Source of the DNA: Phlegmacium glaucopus
Lineage: Eukaryota; Basidiomycota; Agaricomycetes; Agaricales; Cortinariaceae
Assembly: GCA_015039465.1 (NCBI GenBank)
Contig: MU130239.1
Coordinates: forward strand, 131,707 to 195,706
Direction: 5' to 3'
Length of the DNA stretch: 64,000 bases
A model generated the notes under the pieces. It did not search any database. It worked only from the letters and a program-made list of their open reading frames with translations, and had not been told where the DNA came from. Made by a program: the position numbers and the translations under genes. This document shows positions 37,204-48,481 of the stretch, in pieces. Each line of letters begins with the position of its first letter. Position 1 is the stretch's first letter.

Positions 37204-40200
37204 ATGGGTCCCTCACGATCCAAGAAGACTAAAACCTGTGAGATATGCAACAATATTTTTGATGCTCAGGGATTCGTATCGCATGAAAGATCCTGTAGGA
37301 AGAAGCATGGAACAAAGGGAAGCTGATGAGCGCATGTTGAGTTATTGAACAGGGAGAAAGAATTAGGTGAGTTAGTATCTTATGTTCTACCGTCACCATC
37401 ATTTATAAACCCTCAAGAGTCCAATTTCCTCGCGCTTGCTCACAAAAGTGCAGATTGTGATCGCGCCCAATTCGCTGATCCTCGTTCCCAACAGGCTGGT
37501 CCCTCCAATTCATGTATGTCAATTAACTCCTTTTTATTAATAAGATTGTCATCTCCCTTTTCAGTCAATGATCCAGCCGATCTTGAAGCAAATTTACCTT
37601 GGCAGCCCACCTTTCTGGACGAAAACCTTGGTAAGCATCGTTTGGCTTCTGCTGCTGTGTCAATGTCATCCAATAACCCCCATCCAGATGGGGAAATGCT
37701 GCAGCAGATCCCTCCACCTCCCATTCCTGTTCAATACAACATTGACGACATCAAAATTGTTTACCATCCGAATTGCAGAAAGCCAGATAAAGTTTTCCAC
37801 CTCGAAGACTACAACAGCAGCCTTCCACCACCTACTGACATCCCAACAGAGGAAAATCCCTGGAGACCCTTCCAAACGCGCACCGATTTTGACATTGCAG
37901 AGCTAATTCTTGATACACACATGAATAAGGACCAAACCACCGATTTTCTCAAGATTCTTCACAAAATAGCAGGCGATCCAACATGCTTCACCATTGCAAA
38001 TAGGAAAGAACTCAACAAGATGTGGGAGGGTGCGCGTAGTTATCACGCAGCTAGGGTGAGCAATTATCTTCTCTTTCTTGTCCACTGTCGGAAATAATCA
38101 TTCAAGTAATAGTTCAAACATAATGTCGTGTCTGTCCCATACAAAGATGAGGTGCTCAATTTTGACATGTATATGCGGCCGCTGTGGGACTGGTGCACGG
38201 AACTTCTCATGGACCCGAAAATTGTGCAACAATTTCACTGGAACGCCGAGAAGCATTTCAAATACAATGGTGACAAGTTTGAGCGATTCATTGATGAGCC
38301 ATGGACTGCGGATTCATGGTGGGAGCTACAGGTTTATTAAGTTCTTTTGCCTTGTTGTCAATTGATTTACTAATGTCATCCTAACTCTAAGTCGACCCTT
38401 CCTACAGATGGATTTCCATTCTGTATCATTATGTATGCGGACAAGACGAAGCTATCATCATTTGGGACTCAGAAGGGCTACCCTGTTCTTGCCCGCTGTG
38501 CAAATTTACCTATTGAACTGAGGAATGGGGAAGGTGTTGAAGGTGGCCGTCTGGTTGGCTGGTTGCCCGTTGTAAGTATATCCTCGAAATTCTAAAATTG
38601 CTTGCTACTAGTACTAATACAGGTATAAACAGCTAGAGGAAGATTCTGGGGAGACTGGAAAAAAAGGATATGTAGATTTCAAGCGAGTAGTGTGGCACAA
38701 GGCCTTCTATGAAATAGTTGAATCAATGGAGAAATATGCAGAGCTAGGCTTTGCGCTTGACTGCGGTGATGGAATTAGGCGGAAGATATACCTCTTCATT
38801 CTCATTGTTTCAGCTGATTATGAAGAACAGTACGTGACATCATCCATAAACCTCATTGAAGAATTGTCACCTTCACTGACAGATGCACCATTGCTCTTAT
38901 TCGTGGAATCAACAGCAAATTTCCCTGTCCAATATGTCTTGTTCCTGGCAACGAACTCACAAATCTCACTGACAAATTTGCACTGAGAACGACAGAAACA
39001 ATGAAGAAGGTACACGATGAAGCGCAGCTACTCAATGCAACCGAACGTGAACAACTTTTGAAGGATCATGGCTTGCGTAATGTAAAGGTGGTGTTCAATT
39101 TATCATCTGTGTGTAACCATAACTAAAGAGTCCCTCAATTTACTTGAAATCTTAGAATGTGTTTTGGTCGCTGAAAGGCTCTGACATTTACCGGGCCCTA
39201 TCTTGGGATCGGTTGCATGCGTATCATGGTGGACTTTTCTCGGATCACCTCCTGGTTGAGCTCAAGTGTATTGTGGATGCTATGGGAAGACAGTCTCATG
39301 CGAAGATCGACAATCAGTGAGGGCTTGCCATAGATGAGACTAATGCTTATTGCGTACTTAGTATACTTTTTAGGTTGGATCAAATTCCTCGGTGGAAGGA
39401 CCTCAATCACTTTAATTCCCTCAAAAAAAGTGGTGAATATACGGATGGAACCAAATTTGAAGACCTTTCAAAGGTACTATGCACCAATCTCTTTCTATTA
39501 TACCACCATAATATAATTAACAATCCACTAGGTTATTATTTTTGCCTCCCATAATGTTGTTTCAACAACTGACAGAGGACTGCTCTTATTGCGGCTAATG
39601 CGAAGCTACCTTGAGTTGGACATGTATACATCCTTGACTGTACATACTGAGTCCACACTTGCAGCGGGTCGGGCAGAGATTTTGGTCTTCGAGGAATTGC
39701 TCCATGTAAAACATCTCTTCACTCCCACGTATAATGCCCAACACTGATATTGTGTCCAGGAATACGAAGCTGTGAACCCAGACAAAAATTGGAATTTCCC
39801 AAAGGCTCATACCCACAATCATGTTTTTGACGACATTGAAAACAAAGGAGCGACACGGGGTTTCAACACGAAACCTAATGAAAAGGCCCACCGACCATTG
39901 AAGGCTTTTTATAAATTCCATACTAACTTCAAGGACGTTGCGCCTCAGGTATCTATGCGTTTATGTTGATCCTCTGACTTCACCTTCATTATGCTTACAA
40001 TTTCACAGATATTGAGATGTAATGAGACAGATCTCATCGCCATGATTATCCGTACAAAAATTGACCAACTTGACAGTAAAGAAGCAGCTTCACGGGAAGA
40101 GACGCAGAAGGAACAGACAGTGATTGGAACATTGCACGTCTCTCTTGGCTCACCTTTACCCAGAATGACCCTTGACGAACTTGAACAACTCTTTTCTGGT

Positions 40201-40810
40201 GATTCGGCCTTCCATGACTTGCGCAAACGGTTGAACAAGAGATCATCTTCATTGTTTCGTGAATTGATTCGTTTTGAGAGAGTTCAACAGGTTTGCGTCT
40301 GTAATACTTAATATAATAATGATGATACTCACTATTGCTCCTCCTTAGATCATCCCTTATCAACTTCTGCGCGTCTCCTATCAATCCGTGATTGATTGGA
40401 GGCTCACTACTGATCTCCTCCATGCAAACTCTGACTTCCACCATCGTCCTCGCTATGATTTTGTTATTATTCAAGCTAGCAACATCGAAGTTATGTTTGC
40501 TCAAATCCTTTATGTCTTTGGTGTCACCATCAACAATACTGAAGAACATGTTGCCCTTGTCTTACCTTTTGATGAAACACCAGACAGACAACACTGTGAA
40601 AGAGATGAAGCTCTGCGTTTCACTCATGTTCAGGCACGGCACCGATCCAAAGCAACATTAATCAATGTTGAGTCTATTGTTTGAGGGGCAGTTTTGGTGA
40701 AGGATTTCAAAGCTGAGCATGACGATGAGTATATTGTTATGGATGTGGTTGATGCAGATCTTTGGTGGCGGATGAAATTTGTTTCGCTCGCAAGACATGT
40801 TAGGATGTAA
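37204..40810 (+). CDS. Plavaka-family transposase (intron-split, with probable lesions)
   Basis: The start at 37204 opens with a zinc-finger-like KTCEICNNIF..FVSHERSC block (C-x2-C..H-x4-C), usual for the N-terminus of Plavaka transposases. Later exons give DKFERFIDEPWTADSWWELQ, PTDGFPFCIIMYADKTKLSSFGTQKGYP, KKGYVDFKRVVWHKAFYEIV, KFPCPICLVPG, RALSWDRLHAYHGGLFSDH, FNTKPNEKAHRPLKAFYKF and DFVIIQASNIEVMFAQI. These family signatures come in the usual order. A TGA near 40682 interrupts the last part (ESIV/GAVLVKDF) where an Arg codon is likely, and the frame after the zinc finger (about 37324) also needs an intron or is broken. The core is well preserved, so the element is younger than the DIRS host. 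Whether it is still active is open. Confidence 0.78.
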
Positions 40811-42054
40811 ACTATTTAAATTACCCTTGATATTGATTTGATGGGCGACGTAGGATTACTTTTGCATTTTGAGTTAAAACTCTCGCCCATGAGTTCGCCG
40901 CAGGAATGCTCCCCAATTGAATCGCATTGTATAATCTCCGTGTCAAAATCAACAAACCTGAAACTCTGCGATGTAATACAACACGGTCGTTGGTCACACG
41001 ACTATTCTCTCTCCCCTTCTTTCACCACTCTTCACAGCTTTCCATGTTTTAATCAGCCACATCCCCAACTCTGACACCGTCAACTTCACAATCTTCAACC
41101 GCAACAAATGTATGTTCGCGAAGTGATGTATTTTGGTGCGTGATCTCCTTTGCCCTTTAATCAGACACCTTATCCCATTCACTTTCATTAGATCCAATGT
41201 GCCACCAAGACTTGCCTCGTATGTTCACGCCGCAAGTCACTCAAGCCCTTAATACCCCTGTCATTCGCTTAAAATGATTATAATCTGTGCTATTGTTGGT
41301 GAGATACTCAACATATCTATTTTGAATGATCAATCATGATGATATATTAGAAAAACCAAAACAAAAAAAAATTGAAGCTCATCCCGTGTTATCGACCATC
41401 GCAATCTTGATGTCATTGGCCTTGCAATCTAATTTCGATGTCAACCTTTATCATTGTCGCCTCCGGCTTGAGGCGTACATACCACTTAACTTGGACATAA
41501 ACCCCTCTTCATAAATGACATGAACTATGTCACAATCACAAAAAAAAATCAATCACTATTTCCCTTCCCATCTCAATAATGTTTATCATTCCTGAATCCC
41601 GTCTGCGTAGTCTTTCAGACCTTGCCCCGCAAGCACCCATATCAAGCCAAATCTACCCTTATATATCTCTAATCCATCACTGGACAAAAAAACTACTGGA
41701 CGATTTTCCTGGCCGTTACCCATAAAGTGGCAAGTGTTTCCAGCTTTGCATCCTTCCATGTTATAAAGCTTCAGGCTATTCCCCCATGATACGATGAAAG
41801 GCGATGAAACTTTGTTTTTTCATGCCTTTTCTATTTCTCTGCTTTTGCAGTTTTTTATGCTTTCATTTTGATGTTGGATAGTTCCGGGAGATGGAGATGA
41901 CGATCTGTCTGCAGAGACTGCAGGTTGATATTGTATGGATTGTTCCTTTTTGAGAGTGGGATGGATGGAACTTGGAGACGAAGTTTTTTAATTTGATGTT
42001 GTACGGATAATTTCAACAGTTACTGATTATTATTATTTTTGCGTAGAATGGTGC
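40811..42054. other. Non-coding stretch after the transposase, inside the element
   Basis: About 1.2 kb with scattered short frames only (40838-41074, 41326-41514). Parts read like ordinary fungal intergenic or intronic DNA with A-runs (41362, 41544). No domain is recognised. Confidence 0.4.
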
Positions 42055-43838
42055 TCTTCTCATTCCTGACCGAGTGGCTACATCATCAACATCATCTTCC
42101 TCTTCATCTCATCACCACCATACCACCATCTGGATCATTGTCAAAATCAAAATGAATTCCGACAATCTAAACATGCTATGCACGACCAAAATGCGTTGTC
42201 GTCCAACCATCATCATCAACAACACCATCATCACTGCCAGCATCAACACCAACCCCATCCTCATTCCCATCCAAAACCGCAACTGCAGCCGCATCATCAT
42301 CATCTCCAACAACAGATGATTTCAGTTGGTGATAATCTAGGTCGACCAGAGTTTTCTTCTGCGTTTGGGTTATTGCCACTTGAGCATCCTAATGTTATGG
42401 CTGGGATATCGACGAATGGAACGCCTTTTTTTTGATGATCCTGGTCAAGCTCATAATCAACCTCGTAGTATGACACGTCTGGGTCCATGACAGTCGATTT
42501 GGATATTGTCCAACTTGGTGACGCTGCGGATATGGATACCCCAATGCCTTTGAAACGAGATTCAGGACAGTTACAACTTCTTTCACTTGAAGGAAGTGGT
42601 TCTAGTTCTGGTCAGAGATTTTCAATGTCAACTTCATCGACTACTGCGGGAACGGTTGTAGAGAATGGATCTCCGCCCTTCTAAAAAGAGGGATGCGAAA
42701 GAGTTGAGGGAGTTTTGGAAGCAGTATATGCGTATGGGATGTTGTCATCCGGTGGGAGTGATGGCATGGCGCCGAATAGTGGGATCGGGAATAAGTCTAC
42801 TACAAATGTGACCATACCTGGACCTGCTGGATATTGTCGACCGAGAGTGGCTTCTCTACCTACTGTGAAAACTCCGGTTATGGAGAAGGATAGAGATCCA
42901 TTTTAATCTCGGATTTGCGAATGTGATGTATCAGAATCAACTACTTCAACCATCTACTTCGACCTCAACCTCAACTTCAACTGATACTTCCAACCCGGAC
43001 CTACGAAGATCATCGCATGAGGTACCTGGAATGGGAATGGATATGAGTATGAGTATGAGTATAGGCGATACGGAAGACTTGAGATCGTACGAAGTTGCTG
43101 TGATGGCTAGGAAAGCACCTACGACTTTAAACTTGAAACTGAGGAGACCGATGAGAGGGAGAGGGAGGCATGGAGGAGGCGTACCGACTTTGGGAACTAG
43201 TGACAAGTCGAGGGACAAAGGAAGTGCTGGTTCTAGGAATAGTCCTGGTGGTGGTGGTGGTGATACCATTACCTCATCGGATTGTTCGTCGTCTTCGTTG
43301 CTTGTGAATGCTTTTGGAACTAGTCGACATCAACCTTCTCATTCGTGCGATAAAACTCTACTCGCTTCTGGAAGTGGGCGGTTAAATCCATCTGCTACTT
43401 TCGGGAGATTACCATTTCCTCCTGGTGGTAATAGGAGTGGGTTCGATCCAATCCAAAAGGAAGAAAGTTGGAGTCCTTCATTATCCTCGCCTGTTTCATC
43501 ATCCGATTTTGAAGCAGAAGCTGGTGATCAATCTGATATGGGAGGACCTTCCCCGATGATAGGGGGGAACTTAGATACAACAACTGTCGTCACACCAAAC
43601 AAGGACACCTTCCTTCGCAACTACTCAAGTCTGACCATATGTCTCATGGTAACAACAGTCAACCACGCGAACACTCAATTACTTCTTCCTTGGCTCAAAC
43701 ACCGAGACTGTGGCTAATGCGCCGCACGAAAACCCTACCAATATGGAATATACATTTCTGAACGAGGACGCTACCGCCACTGAGGGCAAGTCCACCATCT
43801 CTGAAAGCCCCCTCAAAAAGAGGAGGTCTTTGCTGTGA
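42055..43838 (+). pseudogene. Remnant of a Ser/His/Gln-rich basidiomycete regulatory-type protein
   Basis: Plus-strand frames give a Ser-run, a His/Gln/Pro-rich stretch (42178-42320), a RDAKELREFWKQYMR segment near 42690 in a frame that breaks soon after, YCRPRVASLPTVKTP, DLRSYEVAVMARKAPTTLNLKL near 43080-43140, and a Ser-rich end with ESPLKKRRS before the stop at 43836-43838. I recall these blocks from conserved basidiomycete proteins of unknown, possibly regulatory function, but cannot name the family. The blocks lie in different frames with stops between them, not all explainable by introns, so it looks like a decayed copy. It sits between the Plavaka transposase and an inverted-repeat element. 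Confidence 0.5.
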
Positions 43839-43840
43839 TC

Positions 43841-44147
43841 CACCAGATCTGATCAGATCTGAGCAGATTTGGCAGGCATTCTGAGCAGATCTGCTCAGAT
43901 GGTCAGATCTGAGCAGAATTGCAACTATATACCTCCCTAACCTTAATAAAACCCTAACCAAACCTTAACCCAAACCTTAACCCAAACCTTAACCAAACCT
44001 TAACCAAACCTTAACCAAACCTTAACAGAAGTAGCTAGTAGGTCTCTATTTTCTCAGATCCACTTGGATCCACTCAGAATCTGAGCAGATCTGAGCAGAT
44101 CTGGTCAGATATAACAGTTCTGATCAGATCTGATCAGATCTGGTGGG
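43841..44147. mobile_element. Foldback/MITE-like inverted-repeat element
   Basis: The left end ccaccagatctgatcagatc and the right end gatcagatctgatcagatctggtgg are reverse complements. Inward, both arms are built from the word GATCTGA/GAGCAGATCTG repeated many times. The centre (43934-44024) is a repeat of an AACCTTAACC-type word. No coding frame is present. This is the layout of a small non-autonomous foldback element. Flanking duplication was not clear. Confidence 0.6.
43934..44024. repeat. AACCTTAACC tandem repeat (telomere-like word)
   Basis: About eight copies of accttaacc(c/a)aa units of 10-12 bp. The word resembles degenerate CCCTAA telomere repeat, but the common unit here is CCTTAACCAAA, so it is not a true telomere array. 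It lies in the middle of the foldback element. Confidence 0.7.
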
Positions 44148-44599
44148 GGACAGAAAAGTACTGAAAAAGAGGAAGAAACGGAACAAATAGTAGCTCTATT
44201 GGTACGTTTCATATATCGAGCGCACACCTCTTCAACTTGAAAATTTGTCTATATTCAATTAGACAGAGATATCGATCTATAGCTTTATGTCATTTAATCC
44301 GGTGCATTTCCGTCTACAGCCGAAACAAAGGAAAAGCGCCAGGTTGGTGGCATCGATGAAAGCCTAAATACGTCATTATGACATCATTGGCAGAATGCGT
44401 TCCATCTACACCCGAGGCAACCGAGAACGCCCCTTCTTCATACAACTCTACCTCTGCGATTAGGAACACCAAGCTTGATACCCCGAGCGAGCGTCGGTGC
44501 TTATTGGAAAAATGAAGCTGGTTATTGATAATAAGACTGTGGATGTTGTCGAGACATCCCTATGAGAAATCTCTACCTGAAGCTATTGTGGTAGGCGAT

Positions 44600-45055
44600 A
44601 ATGGATGCAGGGAAGGATGATTGGTGGACCCGGTGGAACCACTTATTTGGAACTTCAAGTCAAGAATCGTTCTAACAAAAAGGTGATTCCTCCCCCCCTC
44701 TTCCCTCCTTCCTTTGTTATAAAGCTGATAATAATTGTATACTAGAACTCTAGCTTAACTCTAATGCTTACACGCACGCTTTACTTGCCTGGTCAACAAC
44801 AACCACAACAACCAGCTACAGTTCAGATCTCGGACACTCTAACAACTGTTCCATTCCGCGGTCCAGAGTATATTATCCCCCCGGGTGCGGAAGGTGTCGC
44901 CAATCCGGTCTTTGATGTTCCTAAACTTGCCTGGGGGGTTCAAGGCGGCACCCTAGACAGAGAAAGAGAAGAAGATGGAGGACAACCTAGGCAAACCGAG
45001 AGCCTTTTTAAGATCCGGTGTGAAGCCGAAGTCGTCAAATTAGTCGTTTCATTTT
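44600..45055 (+). pseudogene. Arrestin-like protein fragment
   Basis: Joined across an intron at about 44682-44745, the plus strand reads TYLELQVKNRSNKK/NSSLTL and then TRTLYLPG, DTLTTVPFRGPEYIIPPG, VANPVFDVPK and ESLFKIRCEAEV. These blocks resemble the arrestin-fold region of fungal arrestin-like proteins, which recruit ubiquitin ligases to membrane cargo. Neither the front nor the rest of a full protein is present. The next sequence belongs to an unrelated transcription factor. I read it as a captured piece; naming is from memory of the family and moderately sure. Confidence 0.5.
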
Positions 45056-45144
45056 TTCTTCAAAATACTTTACTGATCACATCTTTCTTTGTTCTTACAG
45101 GAGGCAATCACAAAGTCAGTAAAGCTTCTATTTCTTACTTACCA

Positions 45145-46740
45145 ATACTAACCTTTTTTTATCAAGGCTGCGATGCATGTAGAGCTCGGAAAGTTCGTTG
45201 CGCCAGAGAAAACCCTGACGACCCACAGCAAACGTGCAAACACTGTATAACCCTCGGAATCCTATGTACTTATGATTACCAACCCAAAAAGCGTGGTCCG
45301 CCGAATCTGTGAAATAAATTATTCCCCTCTTCAGACAAGAACCTGATACCATATATACAGATACCTTCGACGCCTCCAGGAGGCGGCAGCGGCAGCGGCG
45401 GCCACTCATCCACAATCAGATAGCGCTTCCGATAATGATATTGAATCACCAATCTCCTCTCTTGCAAACCCATCCCAAAATAGTATTGCGTCGGCAAACA
45501 TAACCTTAAAGAGTCCGCCATCTTTCCTTGAACCCACAATAAACCAATTGCCTCCCATTTCAACTATCCCGATTCCTCCATCACGATATCCGATTGCAGC
45601 GGACACATACCACAGCCATTACACTCCCCAAAGTACTGTCCAATCCAGCTCAAAAACAAATACCGCTGGCAATGGCATACGCCGTTCGAGTTCACACCCC
45701 CGACCAAAGGTCGAGGACCAATCCTATATTTCATCCCCGTCGGATAATAACTCTTGTCCTCTTTACAATTGGTCTTACAAGCAACGTCAATTGCTACCCA
45801 TTCCAGCTCCTACAACAGTTCCGCCGCTTTCTTATTATTACAGGCCTCGGTGACTTGAAGAGATCGCCCCGAAAGATACTATCTCTCTTATTATTGCTTT
45901 ATTTTTTGACTTTGTCTATCCGCTTACACCCTGCATTCATAAACCTTCTTTCATGGCCGACTTGCATTCACGACGGGAGGAGCGTGATCCTCTCTTCTTT
46001 GCCCTAGTGATGTCAACTTTGGCCTCAACGTTGGTCCAAGTTCCTCGGTCCTACTTACCGATGGACCGACCTGTCGTTCGAAAACTGGCACAGGTGAGTT
46101 TGTTCGTGCGCTTTCAACGTTTATATCACTCAATCTATGGTCAGACTGCTCACGAAGCAAGCCGACACATTACCATTGCTTCTTACGATCCACCAACATC
46201 AATGCATGTTGTAATTCGATACTTGTCAGTCGCCCTGTCTCCATCGAACCCTAAACCTCATCTTTTTCTTCATAGTGATTGTATCTATCATTTTTGTGAG
46301 GGCCATGACGCTACACAACATGCTGCATTCGGCGAGGCTGCGCACATTGCCGTGACCCTTCGTTTGCATGAAGAAGCCCCATATGAAGGCCTTGATCCAA
46401 TTGAGTGCGAAGTGAGGAAACGAATATTTTGGCTCCTCTTTGGGTATGGACAATTTCACTGTCTTCTCAACTGTGGCAAATGTTTGTATTATCCTAGTGG
46501 ACAAATCCATGTCCAGGTTTGTTCACTAAATTCTCTACCTTTGAACCAGGTCTTGATGATGATTACTTTTCAATAGCAAAGATATCATCCTCCAAATCCC
46601 TGCATGCCCTTCCGCCGACAATAACATCTCCGATGGACAACTTTGTTACTCTAGTTCTAAACCCTTCTTCCCCCGCTCCCAACGCTGTGCTATCCCCCCA
46701 TCCTCAACTTCATTCACTCGAGATCCTGTACTCAGTTCTC
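45145..46740 (+). pseudogene. Zn2Cys6 fungal transcription factor, front half only
   Basis: A canonical binuclear zinc cluster is seen at 45170-45265: GCDACRARKVRC, a spacer, TCKHC, then LGILC (C-x2-C-x6-C..C-x2-C-x6-C). After a small intron the linker RRLQEAAAAAA..HPQSDSASDND follows, then a Ser/Pro-rich spacer. The start of the fungal-specific middle domain is present (FVYPLTPCIHKPSF, RDPLFFALVMSTLASTLVQVP, TAHEASRHITIASYDPP, DCIYHFCEGHDATQHAAFGEA, VRKRIFWLLFG, then DKSMS). Shortly after, at about 46740, the protein ends and the sequence becomes an aldo-keto reductase. The second half of the factor is missing and no promoter or first exon is evident. The piece is relatively well preserved. 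Confidence 0.72.
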
Positions 46741-47442
46741 TGACTATGTCGACCTCTTCTTGATCCACACCCCGGAGCAAGCCAGAAAAGAGGCAAATTT
46801 CAGTCAGTTGTGGGAGGACATGGAGAAAATCAAACAGGAAGGCTTGGCCAAATCGATCGGTGTCTCCAACTTCATGGTCGAGGACCTCAAGATTATCCTA
46901 GAAACTGCCAAGGTGCTCCCTTCTGTAAATAAGGTAGGAGCTGGTTTTTACTCGATCTTGATGAGGTTTCTTTTATTTACTCCTGATTCCTTTCCACCAG
47001 ATCGAATTCCATCCATATGTTTGGGAAAGCTGCAGAGCCGATTACTAAACTCTGTCAGGAGCATGGCATCGTTATAGCATCCTACGGTGGCCTGACACCC
47101 ATCGTACGCGTTCAAGATGGCCCCCTCAATCCCGTTCTTGCATCTATTCGTGAGCGACTCGAGAAGACTCGTGGTCACACAGTCACGACCGGACAAGTAT
47201 TGACCAAGTGGATCCTGGCTAAGAACGCAGTCGTCGTTACGTGAGCAAACCTCCATCTTCCATTGCTCTTATTTGGTTGACCTGTTGAATTGCAGCACAA
47301 CATCGAAAGTGTCCCGTATACAAGAGTTTTTGGACGTTCAAAACGTCCCTGATTTAACTGCAGAAGAAGTCAAGGCCATCGAAGCGGCAGGGGCCAAGTT
47401 GCATAAGAGGGCATATCTTCGCCACCTCTTCGGCGAGTAAAT
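46738..47442 (+). pseudogene. Aldo-keto reductase, back half only, frame-shifted
   Basis: The piece starts abruptly at YVDLFLIH, the family block with the catalytic His, and continues GLAKSIGVSNFMVEDL, then after an intron IEFHPYVWE. A frame shift of about one base near 47030 follows before AEPITKLCQEHGIVIASYGGL, VLTKWILAKNAVVVT and, after another intron, TTSKVSRIQEFLDVQNVPDL to the end HLFGE. The N-terminal half with catalytic Asp, Tyr and Lys is absent. It differs clearly from the intact reductase at 17516-18979, so it is not a copy of that gene. The direct join to the transcription-factor piece is unusual. Confidence 0.75.
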
Positions 47443-47751
47443 TATGAACCAATCATTGCATATCGTCATTATCCAAGCAGAGCTTGTAAACGAGAAGTAA
47501 ATGTACGTGTGCCATCAACTTCGCTATACAATTATTTAACTATGTCAATCCCAATAGACCATTGCCTTTATGCAACATTGAACAACTTTGATTTGGAAGG
47601 GGTCAAAGCCTACGGAGCAAACATGAACTGCAGCGACAATACATCATTTAACAATTAGTCATTGCAAGAAACAAGAGCGTTCAAAGTCTAGGTGTTGAAT
47701 CTTCTAGATCTTTTGCTATGAAGCGGGCTCTAGAAAGTGCCTATATTGCCC

Positions 47752-48240
47752 CGATTTTCTGCACTATAGCGTGGCTACTACTGGCAGATTTGAATTACGG
47801 TGGGAGTGAGCCAGAGTCAACAACCAACAACAATCTCTTCTTCTACTGTCTTAGCGAGTTCTCCATCAACTAGTACTTTCGATGCCCACGCAAATGCTGT
47901 AGAAGGAGGCGTAGTTGGTGGGGTCCTGGGCCTTTTCATACTTTGTGGATTGCTCTATGGTTACTTCCAATGGAAACAGCGCCTTTCTCGCAACAGGGAG
48001 ACTCTATCATCTCGAACTGATACGGATGATTCTGCCTTGAGCAAAGTCGAAGAAGAACATTCCATGACACAAGTCCGAGCCGCCAATGGCATCATAACAC
48101 CAGGTTCGGCTGTACCCTCCTTTGTGAGTCCCGACTTTGAAGATACGGTCAATCCTTTCCAACGTATATATTATTCACCCTTCCAGGTCTATTCTCTATC
48201 GACCCGGCCAGATCTACTTGTAATTCATTCCTGGACATAA
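47752..48240 (+). pseudogene. Single-pass membrane protein fragment (Ser/Thr-rich stalk plus one TM segment)
   Basis: The open frame shows a Ser/Thr-rich stretch (TTISSSTVLASSPSTSTF), one clear hydrophobic segment (GGVVGGVLGLFILCGLLYGYF), then a basic, polar cytosolic tail with SRTDTDDS. This is the common layout of fungal cell-surface sensor-like proteins. No ATG with a signal peptide in the same frame is seen, so the front is missing or in an exon I cannot place. It lies within the transposon, after the reductase piece. Family naming is not possible. Confidence 0.45.
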
Positions 48241-48481
48241 CTTATTGTTGGTCTGAGCTAGAAGGATATACAATTATACACAATTTTCAACATATACTTG
48301 TACGCGGTGTATGTGGTGTTGTCACTGATCAAGTTAATCACGTGATGACAATCGTTAGGCTTTCTCCATTGCCTCCTTCCCTTCTCTTTGACACTCTTCT
48401 ACTCGTAAGCATACATCCTTGTTCTCCTATCCCACTCCAGCTCTCTAACGCCTAGCAAAAGCACTTCATATTACAGCACAG

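Noticed and set aside
42178..42435. His/Gln-rich open frame as its own gene
   Set aside because: It is one block of a larger decayed gene; low-complexity CAT/CAC/CAA sequence keeps several frames open by chance.
43934..44024. True interstitial telomere array
   Set aside because: The dominant unit is CCTTAACCAAA, not CCCTAA, and it is enclosed in a foldback element.
46738..47442. Second functional aldo-keto reductase gene
   Set aside because: The N-terminal half with three of four catalytic residues is absent and a frame shift lies near 47030.
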